Shown here: one piece after another, positions 26,983-37,442 of the stretch
How the letters are laid out: each line of letters starts with the position of its first letter
How positions within the stretch are numbered: position 1 is the stretch's first letter
DNA from: Bin87 sp965220055
GTDB lineage: Bacteria; Chloroflexota; Dehalococcoidia; Lucifugimonadales; UBA3495
Length of the DNA stretch: 64,000 nucleotides
Reading direction: 5' to 3'
NCBI GenBank assembly: GCA_965220055.1
Contig: CBDCPE010000002.1
Span: 1 to 64,000, forward strand
The notes under the pieces: model-generated
Told to the model about the DNA's origin: nothing
The model's input: only the letters and a program-made list of their open reading frames with translations
Databases searched by the model: none
Made by a program: the position numbers and the translations under genes

Positions 26983-29900
26983 TGCGAATCTGCAACCTTC
27001 ACATCGACGGTTTTGGGCGGTTCGCGGACCGCAGTTTTGGACCTTTGGAACATCCCGTAACCGTGTTCTACGGGGCCAACGAAGCCGGCAAAAGTACCCT
27101 GCTCGAGTTTATCCGCAGAATATTATTCGGATTTCCCATCCGGCGCGTTGGGGTTAACGAGTATCCTCCGCTAGCAGGCGGACGGCACGGCGGCAAGATC
27201 ACAATAGCCACAGACGCTGGAGAAATCATCGTCGTTGACCGAGCCCCTGGGCGTGGGGACGGCCCCGTATCCATGACGACCGATGCCGGCGAAACCATCC
27301 CGGATGGCGAGTTACCGAGACTGCTCGGGAACCATACGAGAGGCGTATTCAATAACATCTTTGCCTTCACCCTCGACGAGCTGCACGACGAAAGTCTCCT
27401 CGGCAACGAAAGCGTAAACCGTCAGATTTACAGCGCGGGAATCGGCGCGGTGCGACTTCCCACTGCCCTGGATACTCTGCAGTCCCAAAAGCAGGAGATC
27501 TTCCGGCCCCGTGGAAGCAACCAAACCGTGCCGAAGTTGATCGCCCGAATTCAGGAAACCGAGACGGATTTGCGAAGTATCGCCGAGCACGGGGTGGAAT
27601 ACCGACGGCAGTCGGAACGCTTGGCCAAAATCGAGGGAGAACTGGGCGACTTAGGCGAGCGTCGTCTGCGACTGATGTCTGAAAAAGAGCGGCACGAAGA
27701 CTTAGAGCGAGCCTGGGAGCCTTGGAACGGTCTCATCAACGCAGAAGGCGCGTTGGCGAAACTACCGGCAATTGAGGCATTTCCAGAGAATGGCATCGTC
27801 CTATTGGAGACCTTGGAAGCACGGGCCCAAACTGCCGACCAGGAGCTTGCCTCAGCGGAAGAGCGGGTGAAACGCGCTAAGGCGGACGTTGACCAGGAGA
27901 TCGAGCACCTAGATATCTTGGAGCAGTCCGACAAAGTCCGCGACTTGACGTACGCTCGGAGCGCATTCGATCAGTCGGTCAAGGACTTGCCCGAGAGACG
28001 GGTCGAACTCTCCGCCAAACGCTCCGAGCTGAGCGCGTCGCTGGCAAACCTGGGTCAGGATTGGGACGCGGATCGCCTCAACAGTTTCGACCTCTCGCTA
28101 GTCGTACGTGAGGAGGTCGCCAGCCACGGTGAACGCTTGCAGAACGCCCGGACCAACTTGGAGAGATCACACACCGCGCTGGCGCAGGAAGAGGCGACGC
28201 TGACGGAGGCCCAGGAGAATGCCCAGCGGGCGCAAGCCGACCGGGATGTTGTCGCCCCGCCAGAACTGGAGGAAAGCGACATCCGTGAACGACGGCGACG
28301 CATCCGGCAATCCCGCGGCACCCTGGATGAACTGGGCCGTGCCGAGGATCGCAGCCGGGACCTGTGGATTCAAATCGGCGATGAGCCGGAACTGGACGAA
28401 GCCCCGCCCCATTCTGGCGGGACTCGACTGTTGACCGGCTTGCTAGGGATTCTGGGCGTCGGCGTGCTGGTCGCCGGAATATTGGTCTCCATGGCGCTAT
28501 CACCGGCCGGCGGGAGCGTCCTAGCCGTGATCGGCGCTGTGCTGTTTACGACGGCCGTGTTTCTGTTCTTCAGAAGCCGTTCGTCAAGCAGGTCCATGGC
28601 ATCGCCGTCGTCGGCGCGGATCCAGAGGCAGATCAGCGAGGCCGATGAGCAGTTGTCGGGGATCCGTTCGCGCCTACAGGCTGACGCTGACGCATTGGGT
28701 TTAGCGTCTCTCGACGCGGACGTATTGATGGATGCCGACGAGGCGCTGGATGGGACGGATGCCAAGCTCAGGGAATGGCATCAAGTGGAAGCCCAACTGG
28801 CCCAATTGACCGAACGGGTCGGGCGCCAAACGCTACGAAGGAACCAAGCGCAGCAAGCGGTAAAGGATACGCAGGCAACCCTGGAAGCTGAGGAGCAAGC
28901 ATGGCAAGCGTGGCTCCAGCAACGGGGCCTGTTGAGCACGTTTTCACCCGACAGTATGCAGGAACTCCGCAGCCTGGTGGATTTGGCGCAAACCCATCGC
29001 CGGGAAGTGGTAGCCATGGAGGATCGCATCGCCGCCATCCAGAAAGACATCGATGAATTCATCGCGATGGTTCGGCCGTTGGCGGAAGTCCATCGCTTTG
29101 AGGTGGGGTGGACCGACTACCCGAAGGTTGCGGGCGTGGCCAACGACATCGTCGGCTTGCATGAAAGCGTTGCGGAATCGGCTCGGACGCGCACAAATGC
29201 CGAGAAGGAGCTGGTAGAGGCTCAGAGCGAGTTAACCCAGCGGCGGGAAAGTCAGCAAGGGGTTGCTGACGAGATCGCGGCGTTGTTGCAGTCCGGACAG
29301 GCTGAGGACGTCGACAACTTCCGTGGGCGGGCCCAGATTTTCCAGGAACGGGCTGCGCTGACCACGTCTATTTCCGGCGTCCTCGAGCAGATGCAGGTGA
29401 TCAGTGGTCCGGGCGATGCGTTGGAAGAGTTCCGAAACACCCTGTCAAAAACCGATATACAGACCATCCGCGACGAAGTACGGAAGCGTGAGGCAGATCT
29501 GGAAGAGCTAGATGCGAGGCGGTCTGAATTGGATACTGAACGCGGCGCCATCCAAACCCGCCTCGGCGATCTCGTCAGCGAGGAGGACTCATCGCAGCTG
29601 CGGCTGGAGCGTCACCGCCTGTCTGAAGAATTACAAGGGCACGCGCAGGATTGGGCGGTGCGCACGATCGCCGAGAGTCTGATCCGGCAGGCGCAGAGCA
29701 AGTTTGAGAAGGAGCGGCAGCCGGATGTGATCCGCCATGCCGAGCGCTTCTTCATGGACGTCACCGGCGGCGCGTATCAGGCCGTGTACTCCCCACTGGG
29801 TAGTTCCGAGATCCACGTCAGGGACGCTGCGGGCAACATCAGGACGCCCCAACAGCTCAGCCGAGGCACCCGCGAGCAGCTGTTCCTGTCCCTGCGGTTC

Positions 29901-30128
29901 GGCCTGATCCTGGAGCTGGGCCAGCGGTCGGAACGGCTGCCGGTCATCGTGGACGAGGCGCTGGTGAACTTCGACCCGACCAGGGGAACCAGGGTCGCCG
30001 GCTCGTTCATCGACCTCTCCGAAACCAATCAGGTGTTGGTCTTCACCTGCCACCCGCAGATCGTGGACTGGTTCCGGGATGCGGCTACGCAACGCGGCGC
30101 CACCGAGCCAGATGTTGTTCAGATTTGA
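26982..30128 (+). CDS. yhaN: YhaN/SbcC-type SMC-like ATPase
   Basis: 1048 residues: MRICNLHIDGFGRFADRSFG leads to Walker A GANEAGKST (31-39). Long coiled coils rich in E, Q and R flank a central pair of membrane-like segments (LTGLLGILGVGVLVAGILVSMAL and VLAVIGAVLFTTAVFLFF, about 485-530), a feature of YhaN. The end has the ABC signature LSRGTREQLFLSLRFGL and Walker B LPVIVDEALVNFD (about 990). Such proteins work with the phosphoesterase encoded just upstream on DNA ends. The genes overlap by one base, so they are coupled. If the frameshift in yhaO is real, this ATPase lacks its partner's C-terminal capping region. Confidence 0.88.
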   Translation: MRICNLHIDGFGRFADRSFGPLEHPVTVFYGANEAGKSTLLEFIRRILFGFPIRRVGVNEYPPLAGGRHGGKITIATDAGEIIVVDRAPGRGDGPVSMTTDAGETIPDGELPRLLGNHTRGVFNNIFAFTLDELHDESLLGNESVNRQIYSAGIGAVRLPTALDTLQSQKQEIFRPRGSNQTVPKLIARIQETETDLRSIAEHGVEYRRQSERLAKIEGELGDLGERRLRLMSEKERHEDLERAWEPWNGLINAEGALAKLPAIEAFPENGIVLLETLEARAQTADQELASAEERVKRAKADVDQEIEHLDILEQSDKVRDLTYARSAFDQSVKDLPERRVELSAKRSELSASLANLGQDWDADRLNSFDLSLVVREEVASHGERLQNARTNLERSHTALAQEEATLTEAQENAQRAQADRDVVAPPELEESDIRERRRRIRQSRGTLDELGRAEDRSRDLWIQIGDEPELDEAPPHSGGTRLLTGLLGILGVGVLVAGILVSMALSPAGGSVLAVIGAVLFTTAVFLFFRSRSSSRSMASPSSARIQRQISEADEQLSGIRSRLQADADALGLASLDADVLMDADEALDGTDAKLREWHQVEAQLAQLTERVGRQTLRRNQAQQAVKDTQATLEAEEQAWQAWLQQRGLLSTFSPDSMQELRSLVDLAQTHRREVVAMEDRIAAIQKDIDEFIAMVRPLAEVHRFEVGWTDYPKVAGVANDIVGLHESVAESARTRTNAEKELVEAQSELTQRRESQQGVADEIAALLQSGQAEDVDNFRGRAQIFQERAALTTSISGVLEQMQVISGPGDALEEFRNTLSKTDIQTIRDEVRKREADLEELDARRSELDTERGAIQTRLGDLVSEEDSSQLRLERHRLSEELQGHAQDWAVRTIAESLIRQAQSKFEKERQPDVIRHAERFFMDVTGGAYQAVYSPLGSSEIHVRDAAGNIRTPQQLSRGTREQLFLSLRFGLILELGQRSERLPVIVDEALVNFDPTRGTRVAGSFIDLSETNQVLVFTCHPQIVDWFRDAATQRGATEPDVVQI

Positions 30129-30788
30129 ACACCGTCCAAGCGCCGAGAATCTGAAACAACCCTTGTATGTCGTCGCGAGCTTTGCGTTGACGGGGAGAAG
30201 ATGGGCAAAAGACTTCGTACTTTGAAATAGCTAAGCGGAATCGCCATAGCGCTTTCGCCGGAGTTCAAAAGCTCGATCTCCACCCTCCAAAAGCGTGATT
30301 GCGCTTTCTCGGATCGCGCCGTCAAACAGTGTACCGACAATGGGTTGTTCGGAGGCCTCCGGCGGTAGCACGATAACTCGTTCCATGTCCCCAGAGACCA
30401 CGACGTTGGCGTCGTGACTTGCGATGATGAACTGCCTGACCGCGCGTTGCTGCCTTACTGTGGGAACCAAACTTTCGAAGATGGCCGTCGTTGGAACTGC
30501 ATCTTCAGGTTGGTCTGTAACGGCAGGAAACTGCGATGCTGCGAATGAGATCTCCTTGATCGCGAGTGCCTTCAGACCTTCTGTGAGGCTGTCGAATGGT
30601 ACTGGATTGCCGCCCGTTTGTCTCCCGAGGATTTCGATTCCGTCCCTGGGCCACAAGACTGCGAGTTTTGCGATCCCATCAAAATTTTGTCGATCCATTG
30701 ATTCGCGTGCGATCTTGCGCGCGTTCGTAGAAGCCTCGTCCAAGTTCTCCTCGTCATTGCTTGGGATGGGAAACTGTATGTGTCTTAG

Positions 30789-32506
30789 CCCCAATCCACC
30801 GAAGAGATGAGTGTCGGGGCGGGTTGAAAGGGTAAGAAAGTGCTCCCGGCTTCTGGGATAATGGTTTTTGAAACAAGAAACCGACCCGAAACGAGGAGCA
30901 CCCATTAGATGCTACCACTGGGCAGCCCCGACCGCATCCACGTCGCCTTCGATGATCACCGTCTGGTGGCCAATGCCGGACTGCTCCTGCCGGTCACCCT
31001 GGCCCACCATCTGGGTCTGGGTGAGCTGGTGGACCGCCACGTTGACCTGGGAGATGCGCCGGGTCGAGCCAACCCGGGGGACAAGCTGCTGACCCTGGTG
31101 GCGTCGGCGCTGGCCGGCGGCGACTGCATTGACGACGCCGACGTGTTGCGCACCGGCCGGACGGCCAGCGCCATCGGCTGCGTGGTCAAAGCGCCGTCCA
31201 CCCTGGGGACCTTTCTACGCAGTTTCCGGTGGGGTCATGTTCGCCAGCTGGATCGGGTGAGCCGGGAGTTCCTGGCTCGGGCCTGGGCTGCTGGTGCGGG
31301 CCCGGGCGATGCGCCGTTGACCATCGACCTGGACTCCACCGTCTGCGAGACCTACGGACTGGGCAAGGAGGGCGCCCGTCGCCATGGCTACACCGGCCAG
31401 CGGGGCTATCACCCGCTGCTGGCCGTCGCCGCGGACACCGGCGACGTGCTGATGGTGCGGCTGCGCCAGGGTCGGGCCAACACCGCTCGGGGCGCGGACC
31501 ACTTCCTGCGGGAGACGGTGGGCCGGGTGCGCTACGCCGGAGCCACGGGACAACTCACCGTCCGCGCCGACAGCGGCTTCTACACCCACGCCATGGTCGC
31601 CGTCTGCCGCAAGATGGACGTCCGCTACTCCATCACCATCCGCCAGCACCAAAGCCTGCGCAATCTCATCGAGGCCATACCCGAGAAGGACTGGACAGCC
31701 ATCCCTTACTGGATGGACGGCGCTGCCGACGTGGCCGAGACTGAATACACACCCTTCCAGCATGAGCCCGACGCCGCGCCAACGCGGCTCATCGTACGCA
31801 GAGTGCAGCCCGCGCCTGGTTCCCAACTGGCGCTGCTTACCGACTACAGCTATCACGCCTGCATCACCGACCGGGAGGGGGACACTCTGGAACTGGAGGC
31901 CGACCACCGCCGCCATGCCGAGATCGAGAACGCCATCCGCGACCTGAAGTACGGCGTGGGCCTCAATCATCTTCCCTCGGGACGCTTCCCCGCCAACGCC
32001 GCCTGGCTGGCGGTGCAGGTCATGGCCCACAATCTGGCTCGCTGGACGGCGCGCATCGGCCTGGGCGAGCTGGTGGTTACCACCAAGACCCTGCGGCGAC
32101 GCTTCTTCTCCCTCGCCGGACGCATCACCCGCAAGGCCCGTCGCCTCACCCTGCATCTGCCCCAACACTGGCCCTGGGAAAACCAGTTCACTCACGCCCT
32201 GGCCCGAGTGCGCGCCGTTCCCCTACCAGCCTGACGACGCGCCGTCGGCGCCCGATCCGTCCACCGGGCAGCCCCGGGGGCTGTCCCGCCGACCCATGCC
32301 AGACCAGCCCGCCAGCGCCACTTCCGGCATGCCGCCTGGCCGTTTTCGCCTGCCGCCGCCACTGCGGGCCGCCACATTGCCACTGGCGTGGCCGCCACCG
32401 ACCGCCCTGAACCACATCTATTGGCGATCGGGCCGGGCTCGTTCGCCTTTCTTACCCATCATCCCTCACGTCAACGCTAGAACCGCATCCCTTCGGTGGA
32501 TTCGGG
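30789..32506 (+). mobile_element. IS1380-family element, copy B (1718 bp)
   Basis: Same length, ends and transposase as copy A, in opposite orientation. Target duplication CTTAG at 30784-30788 and 32507-32511. Inserted in trlF. Separated from copy A by about 8.4 kb. Confidence 0.95.
30909..32234 (+). CDS. IS1380-family transposase (copy B)
   Basis: 441 residues, identical in translation to the copy A transposase, with the same GAGGAGC ribosome site nine bases before the ATG. The catalytic blocks are complete. The 272 bases after the stop, to the right end, hold only low-complexity frames that I do not regard as genes; copy A has the same tail. Confidence 0.93.
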   Translation: MLPLGSPDRIHVAFDDHRLVANAGLLLPVTLAHHLGLGELVDRHVDLGDAPGRANPGDKLLTLVASALAGGDCIDDADVLRTGRTASAIGCVVKAPSTLGTFLRSFRWGHVRQLDRVSREFLARAWAAGAGPGDAPLTIDLDSTVCETYGLGKEGARRHGYTGQRGYHPLLAVAADTGDVLMVRLRQGRANTARGADHFLRETVGRVRYAGATGQLTVRADSGFYTHAMVAVCRKMDVRYSITIRQHQSLRNLIEAIPEKDWTAIPYWMDGAADVAETEYTPFQHEPDAAPTRLIVRRVQPAPGSQLALLTDYSYHACITDREGDTLELEADHRRHAEIENAIRDLKYGVGLNHLPSGRFPANAAWLAVQVMAHNLARWTARIGLGELVVTTKTLRRRFFSLAGRITRKARRLTLHLPQHWPWENQFTHALARVRAVPLPA

Positions 32507-33173
32507 CTTAGCGCCACACGCACGAAAGATTTGCGATCGAGCACATTCCGTATAACTCGCAAGGAAGCTTCGTGCAAGTAGGTTCCGGTTCTCAAATCAT
32601 TGAGCAGTTGGTCAATGTCCGCGGTGAGGGCATCCGGGTTCAACTTGACAAAGAACGACGGCATAGAATTATTCACCGCAGTGCAAGCCACTCGCCGTGC
32701 CTGCCGCAGATCAGACCACGATTTTGTGCATTGGTCTATCAAGGTATCGATCGCTTCGAGCTCGTCATCAATCCTGTTGTCTAATGTCGTAAGGTCTGAT
32801 GCTTGCTGCTCCAATTCAGACAAACGCTTTCTGTACCGTTCCGCCTCGCCAGCAAGTTCTAGCGAGGCCTGTAGATCCCCACCAAGGCTTGCTTGGATAT
32901 CGCTACGTAGGGCTTCGACTTGTGGGGACCGCGCCTTCGATTCTTTTTGCAAGGTCTCGACAAGTTCATCGGCGGCTGTTGAGACGGCCGTCTTGTACTT
33001 GCCGAGGGCCCCTGGGACGGCGTTCGAAGGTACATAGTCGATAGCTGATATGTCGGTCTGCACTTGCGGTGCGGCGGGCAGCTCAGGGCCCTCTGGAACT
33101 ACGAAGTTGGCCCGCCATTCATCCAAACGGTCGCTTGCAACTTTATGCCAAGTGTCAATAAGCCCGAGATCGC

Positions 33174-34262
33174 CTAGTGTCCTGTATTCAAAGTTCGCTG
33201 GCAAAAGTGGGCGACGTTGGCCAGGATTTGGTCGGCGGTCTTGGTCCAGACAAAAGGTTTGGGGTCTTCGTTGGTGACGTCCAGGTAGCGGTAGATGGCA
33301 GTCTCCAGTTCGGCGCTGCTCTGATGCACGCCGCGGCGCAACTGCTTTTCGGTGAGCAGACCGAACCAGCGCTCCACCAGGTTCAGCCACGAGGCGCTGG
33401 TGGGTGTGAAGTGCATATGGAAGCGGGGCCGCTTGGCAAACCAGTTCCGGATCAGCGCCGTCTTGTGGGTGGCGTAGTTGTCCGCGATCAGGTGGACGTC
33501 GAGGTCGGCGGGCACCTCGGCCTCGATGGTATCGAGGAATTTGCGGAACTCCACGGCCCGGTGCCGTTGGTGGCAACGACCAATCACCTTGCCGGTCCTG
33601 GTGTCTAAGGCGGCGAACAGCGAAGTGGTGCCGTGACGCAGGTAATCATGGGTGCGCCGTTCCACTTGTCCCGGGCGCATGGGCAATAGCGGACGGGTGC
33701 GATCCAACGCCTGGATCTGGGACTTCTCGTCCACGCACAGGACCAACGCCCGATCCGGTGGATTCAGGTATAGCCCCACAACGTCCCTGACCTTCTCGAT
33801 GAAGAAGGGGTCCGACGACAACTTGAAAGTCTCCGTGCGGTGGGGCTGCAATCCGAAGGCCCGCCAGATGCGGCTGACCGTGTTGTGGCTCAGCCCGCTG
33901 CGCTGGGCCATGGACCGGGTGCTCCAATGGGTCGCGTCCCGGGGCGCGGTCTCCAGCGTCAGCGTAATCACACGCTCCACGTCGTCATCGGTAACCGCTC
34001 GAGGCCGTCCGCTGCGCGGTTCGTCCGACAGTCCGTCCAGCCTCCGTTCCAGGAACCGGGAACGCCATTTCCCCACCGTCTCATCGGACACTCCCAGGTC
34101 GGTGCCCACCGTGGTATTGCTGCGGCCTTCGGCACAGCCCAAAATCATTCTGGCCCGCAGCGCCAAAGCTTGCGCCGTTTTCGGACGACGAACCCACCGC
34201 TCCAAGGTTTCACGCTCCACGTCATCCAAAATTAGCGGCGGCATTGGTCGTCCGATTGCCAT
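33174..34262 (-). CDS. IS630-family transposase
   Basis: About 362 residues from the ATG at 34262, chosen because GAGGAGG sits a proper distance upstream; an ATG at 34268 abuts that site. The N-terminus has two helix-turn-helix units (TAQALALRARMILGCAEGRS, SDETVGKWRSRFLERRLDGL). The DDE triad is D in LCVDEKSQIQALDR, D in IADNYATHKT and E in SWLNLVERWFG. The stop codon TAG (33174-33176) is not within the element: its TA comes from the target duplication and its G from the flank. Confidence 0.93.
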   Translation of the reverse strand: MAIGRPMPPLILDDVERETLERWVRRPKTAQALALRARMILGCAEGRSNTTVGTDLGVSDETVGKWRSRFLERRLDGLSDEPRSGRPRAVTDDDVERVITLTLETAPRDATHWSTRSMAQRSGLSHNTVSRIWRAFGLQPHRTETFKLSSDPFFIEKVRDVVGLYLNPPDRALVLCVDEKSQIQALDRTRPLLPMRPGQVERRTHDYLRHGTTSLFAALDTRTGKVIGRCHQRHRAVEFRKFLDTIEAEVPADLDVHLIADNYATHKTALIRNWFAKRPRFHMHFTPTSASWLNLVERWFGLLTEKQLRRGVHQSSAELETAIYRYLDVTNEDPKPFVWTKTADQILANVAHFCQRTLNTGH

Positions 34263-34341
34263 GGTCATCCTCCTCTGGGCTGCTAACCCGGAGGATACCT
34301 CATCGCGAATACTATTACAATGAACTTCAGTTACACCACAC
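33177..34341 (-). mobile_element. IS630-family element (1165 bp), TA target duplication
   Basis: Ends GTGTCCTGTATTCAAAGTTC (left, +) and GTGTGGTGTAACTGAAGTTC (right, read on -) are imperfect inverted repeats. TA lies on both sides (33175-33176 and 34342-34343), the usual IS630/mariner target. It sits in the coiled-coil-encoding part of trlF, and excision restores the frame. Confidence 0.93.
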
Positions 34342-35634
34342 TAGCGATTTAGCGGTCTGCTCATCTCCCACTAAATCGAGATATTTAGTTCGAGTCGCCT
34401 CTACACCTTCTTGCTCATTCTCGACCACGAGACGAAGCACGCTAGCTTTCGTGGCAAGGTCAACAGTCTTTATGAAGGCGGATTGCACCTTGCCTGAAAC
34501 TTCTTCGATCTCCTTTTTATGCACTTCACCTTGAGGACAATGAATGTCGAGGAGTGCTACGGACGGGACTTGCTCCATTGCTCGTCTTGCTAGTTCCGCT
34601 TGACTGAAAACTATTGGCTTTACCGCCGCGTCTGGTGCGTTCGTTCCTCCTCGTACACGCCGAATGTCCTGTTTGTATTCGTCGACTTCCAACTCAACCA
34701 CGACAGTGGTTCCATCTGGGAGGCATTTGGTAAGGCGCCTATCGATCGATGATCGGACATCATCGATGGCGCAAGGCAAGCTAAACACCCACCTGATCGC
34801 ATCAATGATCAAGGACTTGCCTGACGACGGAGGCCCGATCAGTGCATTAGCCCGCGGCGAAAAATCGATTCTCCTGCCGTCGTACTGCCCGCCTTCGAAC
34901 CTGATTGACCTTATCCAGAAATCAGGTTCAGCAGGTGGTTGTTGCTCATGTGAAATGGACGCCTCGTGCGTTGCAAATGCATGTCTCAAATATTGCGTTG
35001 TCACTTCCGGCAGGTAGATCCACGTTGAGCGGGCCATATGATCCGTGGTGGGATGCGCGTCGGAACCTTGCAAAAGTGCCATCACAACGTCGGTCTGCTT
35101 GATCCCTTTTCGCCAGTTTGCAAGTTTCTGTTCGTCGACTACCTCGAGTGCTTGTAGCTGCTGCGCCTTGGAAACCTGATCGGCTACGGAAGGCGCCTGT
35201 TGTGGCCCAAGGATGCAGCCGTATCGATCAACATGAGCTCCAATCAGGACGACGTTGTTGCGAAACGGACCTGCGCCGTTAGGGCGCTCCTCTGAAAGTG
35301 CACTGGCTAGCCGATTAAATTCCACCGTGTCTGAACCGACGCCCGGGATTCGCCCACACAGCTCGTCTAGGACGATCCGTCCGCCATCCCCAGCGGACAA
35401 CGCTAGGACGTGGCCGCGATCGGTCGAAATCTCCGCTCCGGGAATGACGATGATGTCGTGATTTTTTGCTGCCTCCATCACCGCATCGATATGGTCGGTT
35501 GAGTCATGGTCTGTCACAGCCACGACGTCAAGGCCATCGTTGACGCACGCAAGCAGGAAATCCTCGGGATCGAATTGGAACTCACCCTGTCCGTCGGGTG
35601 TCGTATGTCTATGTAGGTCGCACTTACGCCACAT

Positions 35635-35942
35635 TTTGGTTCCTTCAGTGTGTCAACTCGGTTCGGTCCCCGCCTTACGAAGTGGTTCGCCAAATATTAT
35701 AACTACGAGAACGCTACTGACGGTACGGGGGAAACCGAGTTCAAGACCAGGAAACACTTTGCGTCGCCGTTTGCCCGGCTATTAGGGGAGTCGCCGCGAA
35801 TTCTCGCTGGTATAGTTGCTGCGTAACCGTTGGACGCTGCACCATCCAATTTATGCAGGTCGCACATATTCGCTAATTGGTCGTGGCGGTTGTCGCGTTA
35901 GGTTCCAATGCGTAGTGGCGGCTTTGTCCTCGCTTCGGTATA
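35635..35942. other. Intergenic between trlF and the type I R-M operon
   Basis: About 308 bases upstream of trlF and downstream of hsdM. AAGGAAC before 35634 is the trlF ribosome site. No terminator or repeat is convincing. Confidence 0.35.
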
Positions 35943-37442
35943 TCAGCCTGCGGTAGTTGTCGTCGCTTCTTCCGCCCCCAGATCCGCCGCGATCTCCTCC
36001 AACTGCTCCAGCGCCGCCCGCAGGTCCTCCATGATTTCCTCGGCTATCACGTCGGGCGGCGGCAGGTTTTCGGAGTCCTCCAGGCTCTCGTCGCGGAGCC
36101 AGAAGGTGTCCAGGTTGGCCTTGTCCCGCTGGGTCAGCTCGTCGTAGCTGAACCGCCGGAACCGCTCGGACTCCTCGCGCTGCGTGCGGTCGTCGGCGCG
36201 GTAGCAGGACACGAAATCGTCCAGGTGCGCCCGGGTCAGCGGGTTGGTCTTCAGCGTGAAGTGCTGGTTGGTGCGCAGGTCGTAGATCCACAGGTCCCGC
36301 GTCCACGGCGTCGCGCTGGCCGGCTTGCGGTCGAAGAACAGCACGTTGGCCTTGACCCCCTGGGCGTAGAACACGCCGGTGGGCAGCCGCAGCAAGGTGT
36401 GCGCGTCGCACTCAGCGAGTAGCTTTCTCCGGACAGACTCGCCGGCGCCGCCCTCGAACAGCACGTTGTCGGGCAGCACGATGGCCGCGCTGCCGGTGTT
36501 CTTCAGCAGCGTGCGGACGTGCTGCAGGAAGCTCAACTGCCGGTTGCTGGTGGTGGCCCAGAAGTCGGGACGCTCCACCGTCAGGCTCTGCCGCTCCGTC
36601 CGACCATCCTCGTTGACGAAGGTCAGGGTGGACGTGCGGCCAAAGGGCGGGTTGGTCAGCACCATGTCGTAGTTGACGCTTGGAGGCGAGCGCAGGCTGT
36701 CGTCCACCACGATGTTGGTGCGGTCGCCGTCGATGCCGTGGAGGTACAGGTTCATCACTCCCAGTCGCGCCGCGCTGTCCACGATCTCCCAGCCGTGCAG
36801 CGCGTCGTTCTGCAGGTGGTCCAGTTGCTCGCGGTTCATCGTCGGGTGATGCTCGACGATGTAGTCGTGGGCGGCCAGCAGGAACCCGCCGGTGCCGCAG
36901 GCCGGGTCGCAGATGGTGGTGTTAGGCCCGGGCCGCATCACGTCCACGATGGCTTCGATAAGCGGGCGCGGCGTGAAGTACTGGCCGGCGCCGGTCTTCA
37001 CGTCCTGGGCGTTGCGCTCCAGCAGCGACTCGTAGGCGTCGCCTTTCACGTCGGCGCTGAGGCCGTGCCAGTTCTCGCTGTCGATGAGGTCATGCACCAG
37101 CCGGGTCAGCATGGCCGGCTCCTGGATGCGGCTCTGCGCTTTGCTGAAGATCACCCCCAGCGTGCGCGGCTGTTGCGACAGCGTCTCCAGCGTGTGCCGG
37201 TAGTGGAGGTCGAGCTCCGCGCCGTCCCGCGCCAGCAGGCTGGGCCAGTCGCAACCCTCGGGAATGGGCGGCGGCTGGTGGTCATCCAGCCAGGTGAACG
37301 GCGGCTGCGTGCGCTCGTGCATCATCTTGAGGAAGATGAGGTAGGTGAGCTGCTCCAGGTAGTCGCCGTACGACAGGCCCGCGTTGCGCAGCACGTCGCA
37401 GTAGTTCCACAGCTTCTGGCCGATGCTGGCGGCGGTGGTCAT
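35943..37442 (-). CDS. hsdM: Type I restriction-modification methyltransferase subunit
   Basis: 499 residues. The N-terminal HsdM helical domain (IGQKLWNYCDVLRNAGLSYGDYLEQLTYLIFLKMM) precedes the SAM-binding motif DPACGTGGFLLAA (about 176-188) and the catalytic NPPFG (about 263-267) of N6-adenine methylases. The start overlaps the hsdS stop (ATGA, 37439-37442), so HsdM is last in the operon. With HsdS it methylates the recognition site; with HsdR it forms the restriction complex. The length is normal, with a short T-rich tail. Confidence 0.93.
   Translation of the reverse strand: MTTAASIGQKLWNYCDVLRNAGLSYGDYLEQLTYLIFLKMMHERTQPPFTWLDDHQPPPIPEGCDWPSLLARDGAELDLHYRHTLETLSQQPRTLGVIFSKAQSRIQEPAMLTRLVHDLIDSENWHGLSADVKGDAYESLLERNAQDVKTGAGQYFTPRPLIEAIVDVMRPGPNTTICDPACGTGGFLLAAHDYIVEHHPTMNREQLDHLQNDALHGWEIVDSAARLGVMNLYLHGIDGDRTNIVVDDSLRSPPSVNYDMVLTNPPFGRTSTLTFVNEDGRTERQSLTVERPDFWATTSNRQLSFLQHVRTLLKNTGSAAIVLPDNVLFEGGAGESVRRKLLAECDAHTLLRLPTGVFYAQGVKANVLFFDRKPASATPWTRDLWIYDLRTNQHFTLKTNPLTRAHLDDFVSCYRADDRTQREESERFRRFSYDELTQRDKANLDTFWLRDESLEDSENLPPPDVIAEEIMEDLRAALEQLEEIAADLGAEEATTTTAG

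Larger units (their letters stand above)
30231..35634 (-). pseudogene. trlF: TrlF-type PHP-domain / AAA-like ATPase, interrupted by two insertion sequences
   Basis: Piece 1 (35634-34342): a PHP domain (DLHRHTTPDGQ, TDHDSTDH, GAEIS, GAHVDRYG, GSDAHP) then Walker A GPPSSGKSLIID. Piece 2 (33176-32507): a coiled coil (KRLSELEQQASDLTTLDNRIDDEL). Piece 3 (30788-30231): the ATPase end RQFIIASHDANVVVSGDMERVIVL. Removing the IS630 and one TA rejoins TCG-CTA-GGC-GAT; removing IS1380 copy B and one CTAAG rejoins GTG-GCG-CTA-AGA. The restored gene has about 838 codons, close to TrlF family length. The domain layout, a metal-dependent phosphoesterase with an SMC-like ATPase, suggests a nucleic-acid-acting defence protein. 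It cannot be made whole now. Confidence 0.88.

Noticed and set aside
32235..32511. Open frame MPDQPASATSGMPPGRF... in the tail of IS1380 copies A and B, extending into herA and other host genes
   Set aside because: It is Pro/Ala low-complexity, crosses the IS end into the host, and is present only because both copies are identical. I treat it as non-coding.
20671..32511. Composite transposon bounded by IS1380 copies A and B
   Set aside because: Each copy has its own target duplication within a different split gene, so they entered separately.
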